Counted from the first letter of the stretch, positions 23,977-32,484 are shown. The stretch: 32,703 nucleotides of DNA from Burkholderiales bacterium UBA2463 (GCA_002342295.1 DDPR01000008.1:13289-45991); one strand, 5' to 3'. Made by a program: numbers and translations. Notes: generated by a model not told the origin, from the letters alone.

Positions 23977-24906
23977 ATGCGCATTCTGATCACGGGGGCC
24001 GGCGGCTTCATCGGGCGTGCGTGCGTGGCGGGCTTCGCCGCGGCGGGCTGGAAGGTGCGCGCGGTAAGCCGGCAGCAGGACACGGCCCGGCCCGGCGTCG
24101 AGTGGGTGATTGTCGCGGATCCCGCGCGGGCCGACTGGACCGCCCTGCTTCAGCAGGTGGATTGCGTTCTCCACCTGGCAGGGGTCGCCCACCGGCCGGC
24201 CGCCCACTCTCGGGAGTATGACGATGTCAACATTGGGCTGACCCGGACCTTGGTCGGGGCAGCCATCGCCGTGGGGGTCGGGCACTTCGTTTACCTCAGC
24301 TCAATCTCCGTCCACGGACGCGGTCCTGGCGTCTGTGACGAGACCGTCCCGCTGCTTCCGGTCGATGACAACGGACGGAGCAAGGCCCTTGCCGAGGCCT
24401 GTCTGTGCGACCTCACCCGGGATACCCCGATGCAATGGACGGTCGTCCGCCCGCCGTTGGTATATGGTCCGGCCGCGCGGGGCAATTTCCGCCGGCTGGC
24501 GACCTTCGTCAGGCGCGGGATTCCGCTGCCCCTGGCGGTGGCGACCGCGCCGCGCAGTTATATCGGCATCGACAACCTGGTGTCCGCCCTGTTATGTATC
24601 TCCGGTAATCGGAAGGCTGCCGACAGGACCTACCTGGTCGCCGATAGTGATGATCTTGGCACCGCCGACCTGATCAGGGCAATGGCCCGCGGCGCCGGTC
24701 GGCCGGCGCGCCTGTGGTGGCTGCCGGCGTGGTTGTTGCGGGCCGGCGCCAAACTGATCGGTCGCGGCGATGACGCGGAACGCCTGCTTGGGCAGCTGCA
24801 GATCGATACCGGCGCGATTCGCCAAGAATTGGGTTGGACGCCGCCGATCCCGACCCGCGAGGGCATTGCTCGCGCCATGGCAGAAAATACAGATGAAGTG
24901 AATTGA
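23977..24906 (+). CDS. NAD-dependent epimerase/dehydratase-family protein with altered catalytic tyrosine
   Basis: Extended SDR of 309 residues, close in plan to nucleotide-sugar 4-epimerases and 4-reductases. Seen: ITGAGGFIGRA (5-15), HLAGVAH (66-72), YLSSISVHG (106-114), PPLVYGP and RSYIGIDNLVSALL. The catalytic Y-x-x-x-K motif should stand at 132-136, but the sequence is N-G-R-S-K: asparagine (codon AAC at 24370) in place of tyrosine. The lysine and the serines are kept. One base change (AAC/TAC) separates the two. Either the enzyme is inactive or altered, or it works on a substrate that does not need the tyrosine. It starts two bases after the glycosyltransferase gene. Confidence 0.82.
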   Translation: MRILITGAGGFIGRACVAGFAAAGWKVRAVSRQQDTARPGVEWVIVADPARADWTALLQQVDCVLHLAGVAHRPAAHSREYDDVNIGLTRTLVGAAIAVGVGHFVYLSSISVHGRGPGVCDETVPLLPVDDNGRSKALAEACLCDLTRDTPMQWTVVRPPLVYGPAARGNFRRLATFVRRGIPLPLAVATAPRSYIGIDNLVSALLCISGNRKAADRTYLVADSDDLGTADLIRAMARGAGRPARLWWLPAWLLRAGAKLIGRGDDAERLLGQLQIDTGAIRQELGWTPPIPTREGIARAMAENTDEVN

Positions 24907-24928
24907 ATTTAATACTGGAAAAAGAACG

Positions 24929-26260
24929 ATGGAAAAGATACCTTATCCCAAGCAGATCGACCACTCTCGTTACCTTGGCGATGCCCTTGCTCACGAGACC
25001 AAGTACGGCCTTCCTGCCGAAGTCCGTTACTGCGTTCGCTGCGTGATCTCCAATCAGCGGCCGAATTCCGCGGTGGAGTACCACCATGTCAAGGATAGCA
25101 AGAAGCGGACGATCAACCTCGATGACGAAGGAGTATGCGACGCCTGCCGCTTCGCCGAGCAGAAGCAGTCTGGAATCGACTGGGCGGAGCGCGAGCGGCA
25201 ACTGGTCGAGCTGTGCAACCAGCATCGGAGCAAGGACGGTAACTACGACTGCATCGTCCCCGGCTCCGGCGGCAAGGACAGCTTCTATGCCTCCCACATC
25301 CTGCGGACCAAGTACGGGATGCACCCCCTGACCGTCACCTGGGCACCCCATGTCTACACCGAGTGGGGCTGGAAGAACTTCCAGAGCTGGATCCACGCGG
25401 GCCACGACAACCTGTTGTCGACCCCAAACGGACGAGTGCACCGCTTGCTCACCCGCCTGGCGGTGGACAATCTGTTCCACCCCTTCCAGTCCTTCATGCT
25501 TGGGCAGAAGTCCCTAGCGCCGAAGATGGCGCTACTCCACCGCATTCCCCTGGTCTTCTTCGGCGAGAACGAGGCCGAGTATGGCAATCCGATCGGCGAC
25601 ACGGCCTCCGCCAAGCGTGACTGGTCCTACTTCACCGCGGCCGACCAGTCGCGGGTCAGCCTCGGCGGCGTGCCGGTCCCCGACCTGAAGCAGTACTTCG
25701 GCCTGGAGCAGCAGGACCTGATCCCCTACCTGCCGGCCGACCCCCACCAGATCGAGGCGCAGAAGGTCGAGGTCCACTACCTGGGCTATTACCTGAAATG
25801 GCACCCCCAGAGCTGCTACTACTACGCGGTCGAGCACGGCGACTTCCAGGCTTCGCCGGAGCGCACGCCGGGCACCTACAGCAAGTACAACAGCATTGAC
25901 GACCGGATCGACGACTTCCATTACTACACCACCGGGGTCAAGTTCGGCATCGGCCGGGCGAGCTACGATGCGGCCCAGGAAATCCGCTCAGGCGATATTA
26001 CCCGAGAGGAGGGCGTTGCCTTGGTCAAGCGCTTCGATCACGAATTCCCCGAGCGCTTCGCCGACGAGATTTTCCGCTACCTCAGCATCCCAGCCAACGA
26101 ATTCCCAGAGGCCAGCCGGATGTTTGAGCAGCCAACCATGACGCGCGAGTATTTCATGACCCTCGCCGACACATTCCGCAGTCCTCATCTGTGGAAGTGG
26201 GAGGATGGCCAGTGGAAGCTCCGCCATGCGGTCTGGCACGATCACCACCAGGTCCGCTGA
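24929..26260 (+). CDS. wbpG: N-acetyl sugar amidotransferase (WbpG/PseA family)
   Basis: 443-residue PP-loop ATPase that adenylates an acetamido sugar so that ammonia can turn it into an acetamidino (amidine) group. Seen: two zinc-type cysteine pairs, C35/C38 and C70/C73, the PP-loop SGGKDS (113-118), TWAPHVYTEWGWKN and FFGENEAEYGN. HisF- and HisH-like genes follow directly; the three together form the known ammonia-channelling set that modifies O-antigen sugars such as amidinated uronic acids, and legionaminic acid in other bacteria. GC is high from here to the window end. The exact acceptor cannot be told, but a nonulosonate set follows. Confidence 0.9.
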   Translation: MEKIPYPKQIDHSRYLGDALAHETKYGLPAEVRYCVRCVISNQRPNSAVEYHHVKDSKKRTINLDDEGVCDACRFAEQKQSGIDWAERERQLVELCNQHRSKDGNYDCIVPGSGGKDSFYASHILRTKYGMHPLTVTWAPHVYTEWGWKNFQSWIHAGHDNLLSTPNGRVHRLLTRLAVDNLFHPFQSFMLGQKSLAPKMALLHRIPLVFFGENEAEYGNPIGDTASAKRDWSYFTAADQSRVSLGGVPVPDLKQYFGLEQQDLIPYLPADPHQIEAQKVEVHYLGYYLKWHPQSCYYYAVEHGDFQASPERTPGTYSKYNSIDDRIDDFHYYTTGVKFGIGRASYDAAQEIRSGDITREEGVALVKRFDHEFPERFADEIFRYLSIPANEFPEASRMFEQPTMTREYFMTLADTFRSPHLWKWEDGQWKLRHAVWHDHHQVR

Positions 26261-26272
26261 GCGCGCCTCCCG

Positions 26273-27034
26273 ATGAGCAATCTGCGCATCATTCCCCGCC
26301 TGGACATCAAGGGTCCGAACCTGATCAAGGGGGTTCAGCTGGAAGGCCTGCGTGTCATGGGCGACCCCCAGGAATTCGCCATCCGCTACTACGAGGCGGG
26401 GGCTGACGAGTTGGTGTACATGGACATCGTCGCTAGCCTTTACGGACGTAACAATCTCAGTGACATTATCCGCCGTGCTGCCGACCGGGTCTTCATTCCG
26501 ATCACTGCGGGAGGCGGAATCCGTTCGGTTGACGACGCCCGTCATATTCTCCGCTCAGGCGCCGACAAGGTCGCAATCAATACTGCGGCAGTCGCCCGCC
26601 CCGATTTGATCACCGAGGTGTCGCGGCGTTTCGGTTCCCAAGCGATGGTGCTGTCTATTGAGGCGAAGCAGGTGGCCCCGGGCAAGTGGGAGGCTTATAC
26701 CGACAATGGCCGCGAACGGACTGGGCTTGATGTCCTTGAGTGGATCTGCCGCGGGGTCGATCTCGGCGCCGGTGAGATCCTCCTAACCTCGGTAGACAGG
26801 GAGGGCACCCGAAAGGGTTTCGACATCGATCTGGTACGCCAGGTCAGCGCGGCTGTGCCGGTGCCGGTGATCGCCAGCGGGGGTATGGGAGGCATCGAGC
26901 ATTTTATCGAGGCGGCGACCGCCGGTTGCGCGGATGCGGTGTCGATGGCCGACGTTCTTCATTACAACCGGATTCCACTAGAGGCGATCCGCGATGCTGG
27001 CCGCCAGGCCGGGCTGGCGGTTAGGTCGATATGA
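26273..27034 (+). CDS. hisF2: HisF-like cyclase subunit of the sugar amidotransferase complex
   Basis: TIM-barrel protein of 253 residues related to imidazole-glycerol-phosphate synthase HisF. The N-terminal RLDIKG keeps the catalytic D11, and phosphate-binding AGGGIRS (79-85) and VPVIASGGMGG are intact. However, residue 130, the second catalytic aspartate of HisF, is glutamate here (SIEAKQ, codon at 26660). This suggests the barrel serves as ammonia conduit or acts on another substrate, not in histidine synthesis. No other his genes are near. It lies between wbpG and a HisH-like glutaminase and overlaps the latter (ATGA). Confidence 0.88.
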   Translation: MSNLRIIPRLDIKGPNLIKGVQLEGLRVMGDPQEFAIRYYEAGADELVYMDIVASLYGRNNLSDIIRRAADRVFIPITAGGGIRSVDDARHILRSGADKVAINTAAVARPDLITEVSRRFGSQAMVLSIEAKQVAPGKWEAYTDNGRERTGLDVLEWICRGVDLGAGEILLTSVDREGTRKGFDIDLVRQVSAAVPVPVIASGGMGGIEHFIEAATAGCADAVSMADVLHYNRIPLEAIRDAGRQAGLAVRSI

Positions 27035-27681
27035 CGCAGAAGCCCATTACCCTGGTTGACTACGGCATGGCCAACCTGCTCAATGTCGCCCGCGCGTTCG
27101 AGCATTGCGGTGCCGCGGTGCGCGTCGTCGAGACGCCGGACGACGTCCTTGCCGCCGAGCGCTTAGTGGTGCCTGGCGTCGGTGCGTTCCGCGATTGCCT
27201 AGACGAGCTGCGCCGCCGTGGCTTCGACGACGCCCTGCGCCGCTATGTGGATACCGACCGGCCGATGCTCGGGATCTGCGTCGGCATGCAGGCCCTGTTC
27301 GAGGTCAGCGAGGAATTCGGCGAACATCCCGGCCTCGGCCTGCTGCCGGGCCGGGTGTGCGCCGTGCCGCGGCAGACCATCGACGGCGCCCCGCAGCGGG
27401 TGCCTCACATCGGCTGGAACCATCTGGTCGCGCCCGAGACTGGGCGCGGCTGGGCCGGCACCTTGCTCGAGCCCTTCAGCGGCCAGCGTCCGGCGGTGTA
27501 TTTCGTCCATTCCTTCGCCGCCCAGCCGACAGATCCGGCCGATAGGCTCGCCGACTGCCTCTACGGCGGCCACAGTGTCTGCGCCGCAATCCAGCGCGGC
27601 AATCTGATGGCGACCCAGTTCCACCCCGAGCGCAGCGGCGAGATTGGGTTGAAAGTTCTCCGTCACTTCCTTGATATCTAG
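27031..27681 (+). CDS. hisH2: HisH-like glutamine amidotransferase subunit
   Basis: Class I glutaminase of 216 residues that releases ammonia from glutamine for the WbpG/HisF-like pair. The catalytic triad is complete: C83 in GICVGMQ, H198 and E200 in QFHPERS. The oxyanion region VPGVGAF (47-53) and the HIGWNHL motif (126-132) typical of HisH are present. Its ATG overlaps the hisF-like stop, consistent with a stable HisF/HisH-type complex. After it comes a 63-base gap with no gene and no recognisable terminator before the next gene. Confidence 0.9.
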   Translation: MTQKPITLVDYGMANLLNVARAFEHCGAAVRVVETPDDVLAAERLVVPGVGAFRDCLDELRRRGFDDALRRYVDTDRPMLGICVGMQALFEVSEEFGEHPGLGLLPGRVCAVPRQTIDGAPQRVPHIGWNHLVAPETGRGWAGTLLEPFSGQRPAVYFVHSFAAQPTDPADRLADCLYGGHSVCAAIQRGNLMATQFHPERSGEIGLKVLRHFLDI

Positions 27682-27744
27682 ATAACTCGGTGCGACAGCC
27701 AGCAATAGGTAACAGACTGATGCGACTCATTAGAACGGCCTGCG

Positions 27745-28770
27745 ATGTGTATTGAGACCGACCAGCGGTTCTTGGTGGTCAGCTTGGGTAGCATTGGAAG
27801 GCGTCATCTGCGGAACCTGCGCGCGCTCCGCCCACAGTCGCTTATCGGCGTTCTGCGACTGACCAGTAGCGGGGCCAATGAGGAATTGCCGGAGTGTGCC
27901 GATCTGCAGTTCACGTCAGTCAATGATGCTTTGGCCTTCGCTCCTTCTGCGGCCATCATTGCTAGCCCTGCCTCGACGCATTTGGCTGTGGCTATGCCTT
28001 TGGCGCGGGCGGGTGTCCCTTTGCTGATCGAGAAGCCGCTGGCCACGAGTTGCGCGGGCCTCGACGAACTGCTCGCCGCGGCTGCCGAAATTCCGCTGAT
28101 GGTAGCCTACAACCTGCGCTTCCTGCCTTCCCTGATCGAGGCCCGTCGGCTGATCCATGCCGGCGCGATCGGCGAGGTGCTGGCCGTCCGCGCCGAAGTC
28201 GGTCAGTATCTGCCGACCTGGCGCCCCGCCAGCCGTTACCAGAACACAGTCTCGGCTCGCCAGGCACTCGGCGGCGGCGCCCTGCTCGAGCTGAGCCACG
28301 AGTTCGACTATTTATATTGGATGTTCGGCCTGCCGACCCGGGTCACCGCCAGCGGCGGCCGCTACAGCGCCCTCGAGATCGACGTGGAGGACCTGGTCAG
28401 CGTAAACCTGGAATACGAGGCCCCTCGCCGCCTGGTTCACGTGCATCTGGATCTGCTGCAGCGGGCCACCACCCGCGGCTGCAAATTCATCGGTAGCGAA
28501 GGCACCCTGCGCTGGGACGGGATTGCCGACACCCTGGAGTGCTACACGCCGGCGGCCGCGGAATGGCGGTGCGTCCAGACCCGGCCCTGTGCCGACCGCA
28601 ACGAGATGTATGTCGCCGAGCTGGCCCATTTCCTCCAGTGCGTGGCCAGGGGGGAAAGGCCCCTGGTCGATCTGCGTGCCGCCCATGATGTGCTGGCCAT
28701 CGTGGATGCGGCGCGGGCGTCGATTGCCGGCCAGTGCTCGATCAAGGTAAAGGCTCATGGAAAAGACTGA
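27745..28770 (+). CDS. Gfo/Idh/MocA-family oxidoreductase
   Basis: 341-residue NAD(P)-dependent sugar dehydrogenase. The Rossmann segment begins VVSLGSIGRRHLRNL (11-25), and EKPLA (96-100) carries the conserved catalytic-site lysine of the family. The C-terminal beta-sheet domain contains GGGALLELSHEFDYLYWMFG. Homologues occur in nonulosonate and legionaminate clusters, where the oxidoreductase PtmF works with PtmA in making the amino-sugar precursor; the same role is possible here but not proven. There is no clear ribosome binding site before the ATG at 27745. The next gene overlaps its end by 14 bp. Confidence 0.82.
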   Translation: MCIETDQRFLVVSLGSIGRRHLRNLRALRPQSLIGVLRLTSSGANEELPECADLQFTSVNDALAFAPSAAIIASPASTHLAVAMPLARAGVPLLIEKPLATSCAGLDELLAAAAEIPLMVAYNLRFLPSLIEARRLIHAGAIGEVLAVRAEVGQYLPTWRPASRYQNTVSARQALGGGALLELSHEFDYLYWMFGLPTRVTASGGRYSALEIDVEDLVSVNLEYEAPRRLVHVHLDLLQRATTRGCKFIGSEGTLRWDGIADTLECYTPAAAEWRCVQTRPCADRNEMYVAELAHFLQCVARGERPLVDLRAAHDVLAIVDAARASIAGQCSIKVKAHGKD

Positions 28771-29479
28771 TTTCAAAGCGGTTTGCTTCATCTTCGCCCG
28801 TGGCGGCTCGAAGGGCTTGCCCGGCAAGAACATCCGGACGCTCGGGGGCAAGCCGTTGATCGCCCATTCGATCGACATCGCGCGGGCGAATCCGCGCCTG
28901 GCGGCGGTGATCGTGTCCACCGACGATCCGGCGATCGCGGAGGCGGCCCGCGCCCACGGTGCCGAGGTGCCCTTCATGCGGCCGCCCGAGCTGGCCACCG
29001 ACACCGCCCCGGAATGGCTGGCCTGGCGCCACGCCGTCGAGTGGTACCGGCGCGAGCGGGGCGACTTCGATATCTTCCTCAGCCTGCCGGCCACGTCGCC
29101 GTTCCGCCGCCAGGAGGACGTGGATGCCTGTCTCGATCTGCTCGCCGGCGATCCGGCCGCCGACGGGGTGATCACCGTGCGCGACGCGGAGCGCAGCCCC
29201 TACTTCAATATGGTGACCCTCGATGCCGGCGGCTATGCCGGTCTGGTGATCCGGCCCGAGGGCAATATCGCACGCCGCCAGGATGCACCGGTGGTGTTCG
29301 ACGTGACCACCGTCGCCTATGCGGTGCGTCCTGCCTACATCCTGGCAGGCGAGCGCCTGTTCGACGGTCGCCTGCGGGTGGTGCGCGTGCCCGCGGAGCG
29401 GGCACTGGACATCGACACGCCCTACGACTTCATGCTGGCCGAGGCGATTGCCGCCCACCTAGCCGCCCATCCTGCCTGA
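28757..29479 (+). CDS. CMP-nonulosonate cytidylyltransferase (LegF/NeuA-like)
   Basis: 240 residues of the acylneuraminate cytidylyltransferase family, with ARGGSKGLPGKN (14-25), STDDPAIAEAARAHG, LPATSPFRRQEDVD and a C-terminal DIDTPYDFMLAE containing the metal-binding aspartates. Activates a nonulosonic acid with CTP. It is followed by an SDR, a NeuB-type and a NeuC-type gene, so its substrate is probably a legionaminic- or neuraminic-like acid. It differs clearly from the paralogue at 11168. The ATG lies within the last 14 bp of the oxidoreductase gene. Confidence 0.88.
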   Translation: MEKTDFKAVCFIFARGGSKGLPGKNIRTLGGKPLIAHSIDIARANPRLAAVIVSTDDPAIAEAARAHGAEVPFMRPPELATDTAPEWLAWRHAVEWYRRERGDFDIFLSLPATSPFRRQEDVDACLDLLAGDPAADGVITVRDAERSPYFNMVTLDAGGYAGLVIRPEGNIARRQDAPVVFDVTTVAYAVRPAYILAGERLFDGRLRVVRVPAERALDIDTPYDFMLAEAIAAHLAAHPA

Positions 29480-29487
29480 CAAACGCC

Positions 29488-30306
29488 ATGACTTCCTTCC
29501 CTTCAAAGACATTGTCATCATTGATGGACCTCCGCGGCCGGGTCGCGGTAATCACTGGCGGCGCCGGCCATCTCGGCCGCGCGATGGCCGACACCCTAGC
29601 CGAGTTGGGGGCGTCGATTTGCCTGGTGGACCGTAATGCCGAGGCTCTGGAAGCGGCCACCGCCGACTTCGGCGAGCGCTGGCAGGTCAATGCTGTCGGG
29701 ATTGCCGTCGACCTGGAGCAGGAGTCCCAGCGGGCGACCCTGCCGGCCCGGGTGGTGGAGCGCCTCGGCAACGCCGACATATTGGTCAACAACGCCGGCT
29801 TCGTTGGCGACAGCAAGCTTCAGGGTTGGGTCGTGCCCTTCGAGGAGCAGCGGATCGATACCTGGCGGCGGGCCATGGAAGTGAACGTGACCGCTGCCTT
29901 TCATCTGTCCCAGTTGTTCGCGCCCCAGTTGAAGGTGGCGGGGCGGGGCAGCATCGTCAATGTCAGTTCGATCTACGGTGTGGTCGGGCCAGACATGGGG
30001 CTCTACGAGGGCACCACGATGGGCAATCCGGCGGCTTATGCGGTCAGCAAGGGCGGGGTGCTGCAAATGACCCGCTGGCTGTCCACCGTGCTAGCGCCTG
30101 CGGTGCGGGTGAACTGCATCACCCCGGGGGGCATTGCCCGCGGCCAGCCGGCGGCCTTCGTCGAACGCTACGAGCGGCGCACCCCCCTCGGCCGGATGGG
30201 CCGGGAGGAGGATTTCAAGGGCGCGATCGCCTATTTCGCCAGCGACCTGTCGGCTTGGGTGACGGGCGAGAACCTGATGGTCGACGGCGGCTGGACAGCC
30301 TGGTGA
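29488..30306 (+). CDS. SDR-family oxidoreductase, PtmA-like
   Basis: 272-residue SDR with TGGAGHLG (23-30) as cofactor loop, NNAGFVG, the catalytic serine in NVSSIYG, an extended loop GPDMGLYEGTTMGNP, and YAVSK as the tyrosine/lysine pair. The extended loop and the VDGGWTAW end match the SDR at 14184 and the PtmA proteins of legionaminate clusters. ATG at 29488 is eight bases after the preceding stop; the frame is open much further upstream but only as a shadow of the cytidylyltransferase. A second in-frame ATG at 29524 is possible. Confidence 0.83.
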   Translation: MTSFPSKTLSSLMDLRGRVAVITGGAGHLGRAMADTLAELGASICLVDRNAEALEAATADFGERWQVNAVGIAVDLEQESQRATLPARVVERLGNADILVNNAGFVGDSKLQGWVVPFEEQRIDTWRRAMEVNVTAAFHLSQLFAPQLKVAGRGSIVNVSSIYGVVGPDMGLYEGTTMGNPAAYAVSKGGVLQMTRWLSTVLAPAVRVNCITPGGIARGQPAAFVERYERRTPLGRMGREEDFKGAIAYFASDLSAWVTGENLMVDGGWTAW

Positions 30307-30313
30307 GGACGGC

Positions 30314-31345
30314 ATGAAGACACTGATCATCGCGGAAGCGGGCGTCAACCACAACGGCGACGAGGCCTTGGCCCTCGCCTTGGTGGACCGGGCGGCGGAT
30401 TGCGGCGCGGACATCGTCAAGTTCCAGACCTTCAAGGCCGACAAGCTGGTCCGCAAGGGCGCGGCGAAGGCCGAATACCAGCAGCGGACCACCGGCGGCG
30501 GCGACCAGCACTCGATGCTGCGCAGCCTGGAGCTGTCCGACGAACTGCACCGGAAATTGCTTGAGCGTTGCGCGGCGCGGGGCATCGAGTTCATGTCCAC
30601 CGCCTTCGACGAGGACTCGGCGGACTTTCTCGTCGGCCTGGGCATGGGGCGGCTGAAGATTCCCTCCGGGGAGCTGACCAATCATCCCTTCCTCGCCCAT
30701 CTGGCGGCAAAGAACCTGCCGATCATCCTGTCCACCGGGATGTCCACCCTTGACGAAGTGCGCGAGGCGACTGCGGTCATCGCCGCCGAGCGCGCCCGCC
30801 GGGGCTTTTTGGCCCCCCTCGGCGAGATGCTGACTATCCTTCATTGCACGTCGAACTATCCGACCCGCCTGGAGGATGTGAACCTCCGCGTGATTCCCAT
30901 GCTGATCGAGGCCCTGGGTTTGCCCGTGGGGTATTCGGACCATACCGAAGGCATCCTGATCCCGGTCGCCGCGGTGGCGGCAGGGGCGGTGGTGATCGAA
31001 AAGCACTTCACCCTCGATCGTGGCCTGCCGGGACCGGACCACACCGCCTCCATCGAGCCCGGCGAACTGGCCGAGATGGTCGACCGGGTGCGCCAGGTCG
31101 AGCGGGCTCTCGGCGTTGCCGACAAGCAGCCGATGGCCAGCGAGATTCCCGTGCGTGACCTGGTCCGCCGTAGCGTGACTCTCATCCGCCCGCTGGCGGC
31201 TGGCGCCACGCTCTCCCGCGAGGACTTGGCCTTGCTGCGCCCAGGCGACGGCATCCCGCCGAGAGATCTGGAGCGGGTGATCGGCCGCCGCGTAGCCCAT
31301 GCCCTGGCCGAAGGCACGACCTTGCAGTGGAGCGATCTGGCGTGA
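30314..31345 (+). CDS. neuB: NeuB/LegI-type N-acetylneuraminate or legionaminate synthase
   Basis: Condenses phosphoenolpyruvate with a 2-acetamido or 2,4-diacetamido sugar to give a nonulosonic acid. The 343 residues have the standard two-domain plan: barrel with IIAEAGVNHNGD (5-16), VKFQTFKADKLV, ILSTGMSTLDEV, GYSDHTEG and VIEKHFTLDRGLPGPDH, then a C-terminal SAF domain (about 283-343) that closes the neighbouring subunit's site. It is of usual length, unlike the fusion at 8683. It starts eight bases after the SDR stop and overlaps the NeuC-like gene as GTGA. The AEAGVNHNG form leans towards the legionaminate/neuraminate type and away from pseudaminate. Confidence 0.92.
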   Translation: MKTLIIAEAGVNHNGDEALALALVDRAADCGADIVKFQTFKADKLVRKGAAKAEYQQRTTGGGDQHSMLRSLELSDELHRKLLERCAARGIEFMSTAFDEDSADFLVGLGMGRLKIPSGELTNHPFLAHLAAKNLPIILSTGMSTLDEVREATAVIAAERARRGFLAPLGEMLTILHCTSNYPTRLEDVNLRVIPMLIEALGLPVGYSDHTEGILIPVAAVAAGAVVIEKHFTLDRGLPGPDHTASIEPGELAEMVDRVRQVERALGVADKQPMASEIPVRDLVRRSVTLIRPLAAGATLSREDLALLRPGDGIPPRDLERVIGRRVAHALAEGTTLQWSDLA

Positions 31346-32484
31346 GCGAGGCAGTGCGCAGGATCTGCTATGTGTCCGGAACGCGGGCCGATTTCGGGCT
31401 GATGCAGTCCACCCTCCGGGCGATAGCCGCCGAGCCAGGGCTGACCCTGGACGTGGTGGTCACCGGCATGCACCTGTCGCCCCGCTTCGGCACCACGGTG
31501 GATGAGATCGTCGCCAGTGGCCTCCATGTCGCCGCGCGGATTCCGGTGGCTATCGAGGAGTCCACGGGGGCGGCCATGGCCCGCAACCTGGCGGCGACGC
31601 TGGACGGCTGCGTCGATGCCTTCGAGCGCCTGCGTCCTGACGTCGTATTGCTCCTCGGCGACCGCGGCGAGATGCTCGCCGGCGCCCTGGCAGCTATCCA
31701 TCTGAACATCCCGATTGCCCATATCCATGGGGGCGAACGTTCGGGGACGGTCGACGAACCTGTTCGTCATGCGATCTCCAAGCTCGCGCATTTCCATTTC
31801 GTCTCGTCGGAAGACGCCCGGGCTCGCCTGGTGCGGATGGGCGAGCGGGCGGAACATGTGTTCGTCAGCGGCGCCCCAGGCCTCGATGGTCTGGTCGAGC
31901 TGGCGGCCTTCGGCCGGGACGAACTGTGCGCCGGCGCCGGCTTCGACCCGGCGGCCCCCCTCGGCCTGATGGTCTATCACCCGGTGCTGCAGGAGGCCGC
32001 CGAGGCCGAGGACCAGGCCCGCGCCCTGGTGGAGGCCTGCTTGTCGCGGCAACTCCAGTTGATGGCGGTGATGCCGAATTCCGATGCCGGCAACGCCGGC
32101 GTGCGGCGGGTGTTGGACGCCTGTGCCGACCACCCTCGGGTGCGGGTGCGCACCCATTTGCCCCGCCGGGAATTCGTCTCATGGATGGCGGCCTGCGACC
32201 TGATGGTCGGTAACTCCAGTAGCGGCATTATCGAGGCGGCCAGCTTCGGCACGCCGGTGGTCAACGTCGGGATCCGCCAGAATCTACGCGAACGCAATGC
32301 CAACGTGATGGACGTGGCGGCTCGCAGAGACGAACTGGTGGCCGGGGTGGAGCGGGCGCTCGCCCATGGCCGCTATTCACTCCACAACGTTTATGGCGAC
32401 GGTCAGACCGGCCAGCGCATCCTTGCCTGGCTGCTGGCAGCCGATCTTTCGGCGGGCCTGCTGCTGAAGGCCAACACGTATTGA
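31342..32484 (+). CDS. neuC: NeuC/LegG-type hydrolysing UDP-sugar 2-epimerase
   Basis: GT-B-fold enzyme of 380 residues that removes UDP and inverts C2 of UDP-GlcNAc or a 2,4-diacetamido derivative, giving the sugar used by NeuB. Seen: SGTRADFGLM at the N-terminus, LLLGDRGEMLAGALAA, HIHGGERSGTVDEPVRHAISKL, VMPNSDAGN and the donor-site loop VGNSSSGIIEAASFGTPVVNVG. The start is GTG 31342, overlapping the neuB stop as GTGA; five more codons upstream are open but lie inside neuB. The dehydratase, aminotransferase and acetyltransferase that would be needed for legionaminate are not in this window. Confidence 0.92.
   Translation: MSEAVRRICYVSGTRADFGLMQSTLRAIAAEPGLTLDVVVTGMHLSPRFGTTVDEIVASGLHVAARIPVAIEESTGAAMARNLAATLDGCVDAFERLRPDVVLLLGDRGEMLAGALAAIHLNIPIAHIHGGERSGTVDEPVRHAISKLAHFHFVSSEDARARLVRMGERAEHVFVSGAPGLDGLVELAAFGRDELCAGAGFDPAAPLGLMVYHPVLQEAAEAEDQARALVEACLSRQLQLMAVMPNSDAGNAGVRRVLDACADHPRVRVRTHLPRREFVSWMAACDLMVGNSSSGIIEAASFGTPVVNVGIRQNLRERNANVMDVAARRDELVAGVERALAHGRYSLHNVYGDGQTGQRILAWLLAADLSAGLLLKANTY

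Noticed and set aside
26273..27681. HisF/HisH genes as part of histidine biosynthesis
   Set aside because: No other his genes are adjacent, a WbpG-type amidotransferase precedes them directly, and HisF lacks the second catalytic aspartate.
28783..29487. Long 5' extension of the SDR gene frame through the cytidylyltransferase gene
   Set aside because: The extension is rich in Arg, Gly and Pro, has no similarity to SDR proteins and overlaps a clear NeuA-like gene. The SDR begins at 29488.
30856..32157. Minus-strand open frame of 433 codons opposite neuB and neuC
   Set aside because: The plus strand encodes clear NeuB and NeuC motifs in overlapping genes. The minus frame has no family signature and results from high third-position GC.
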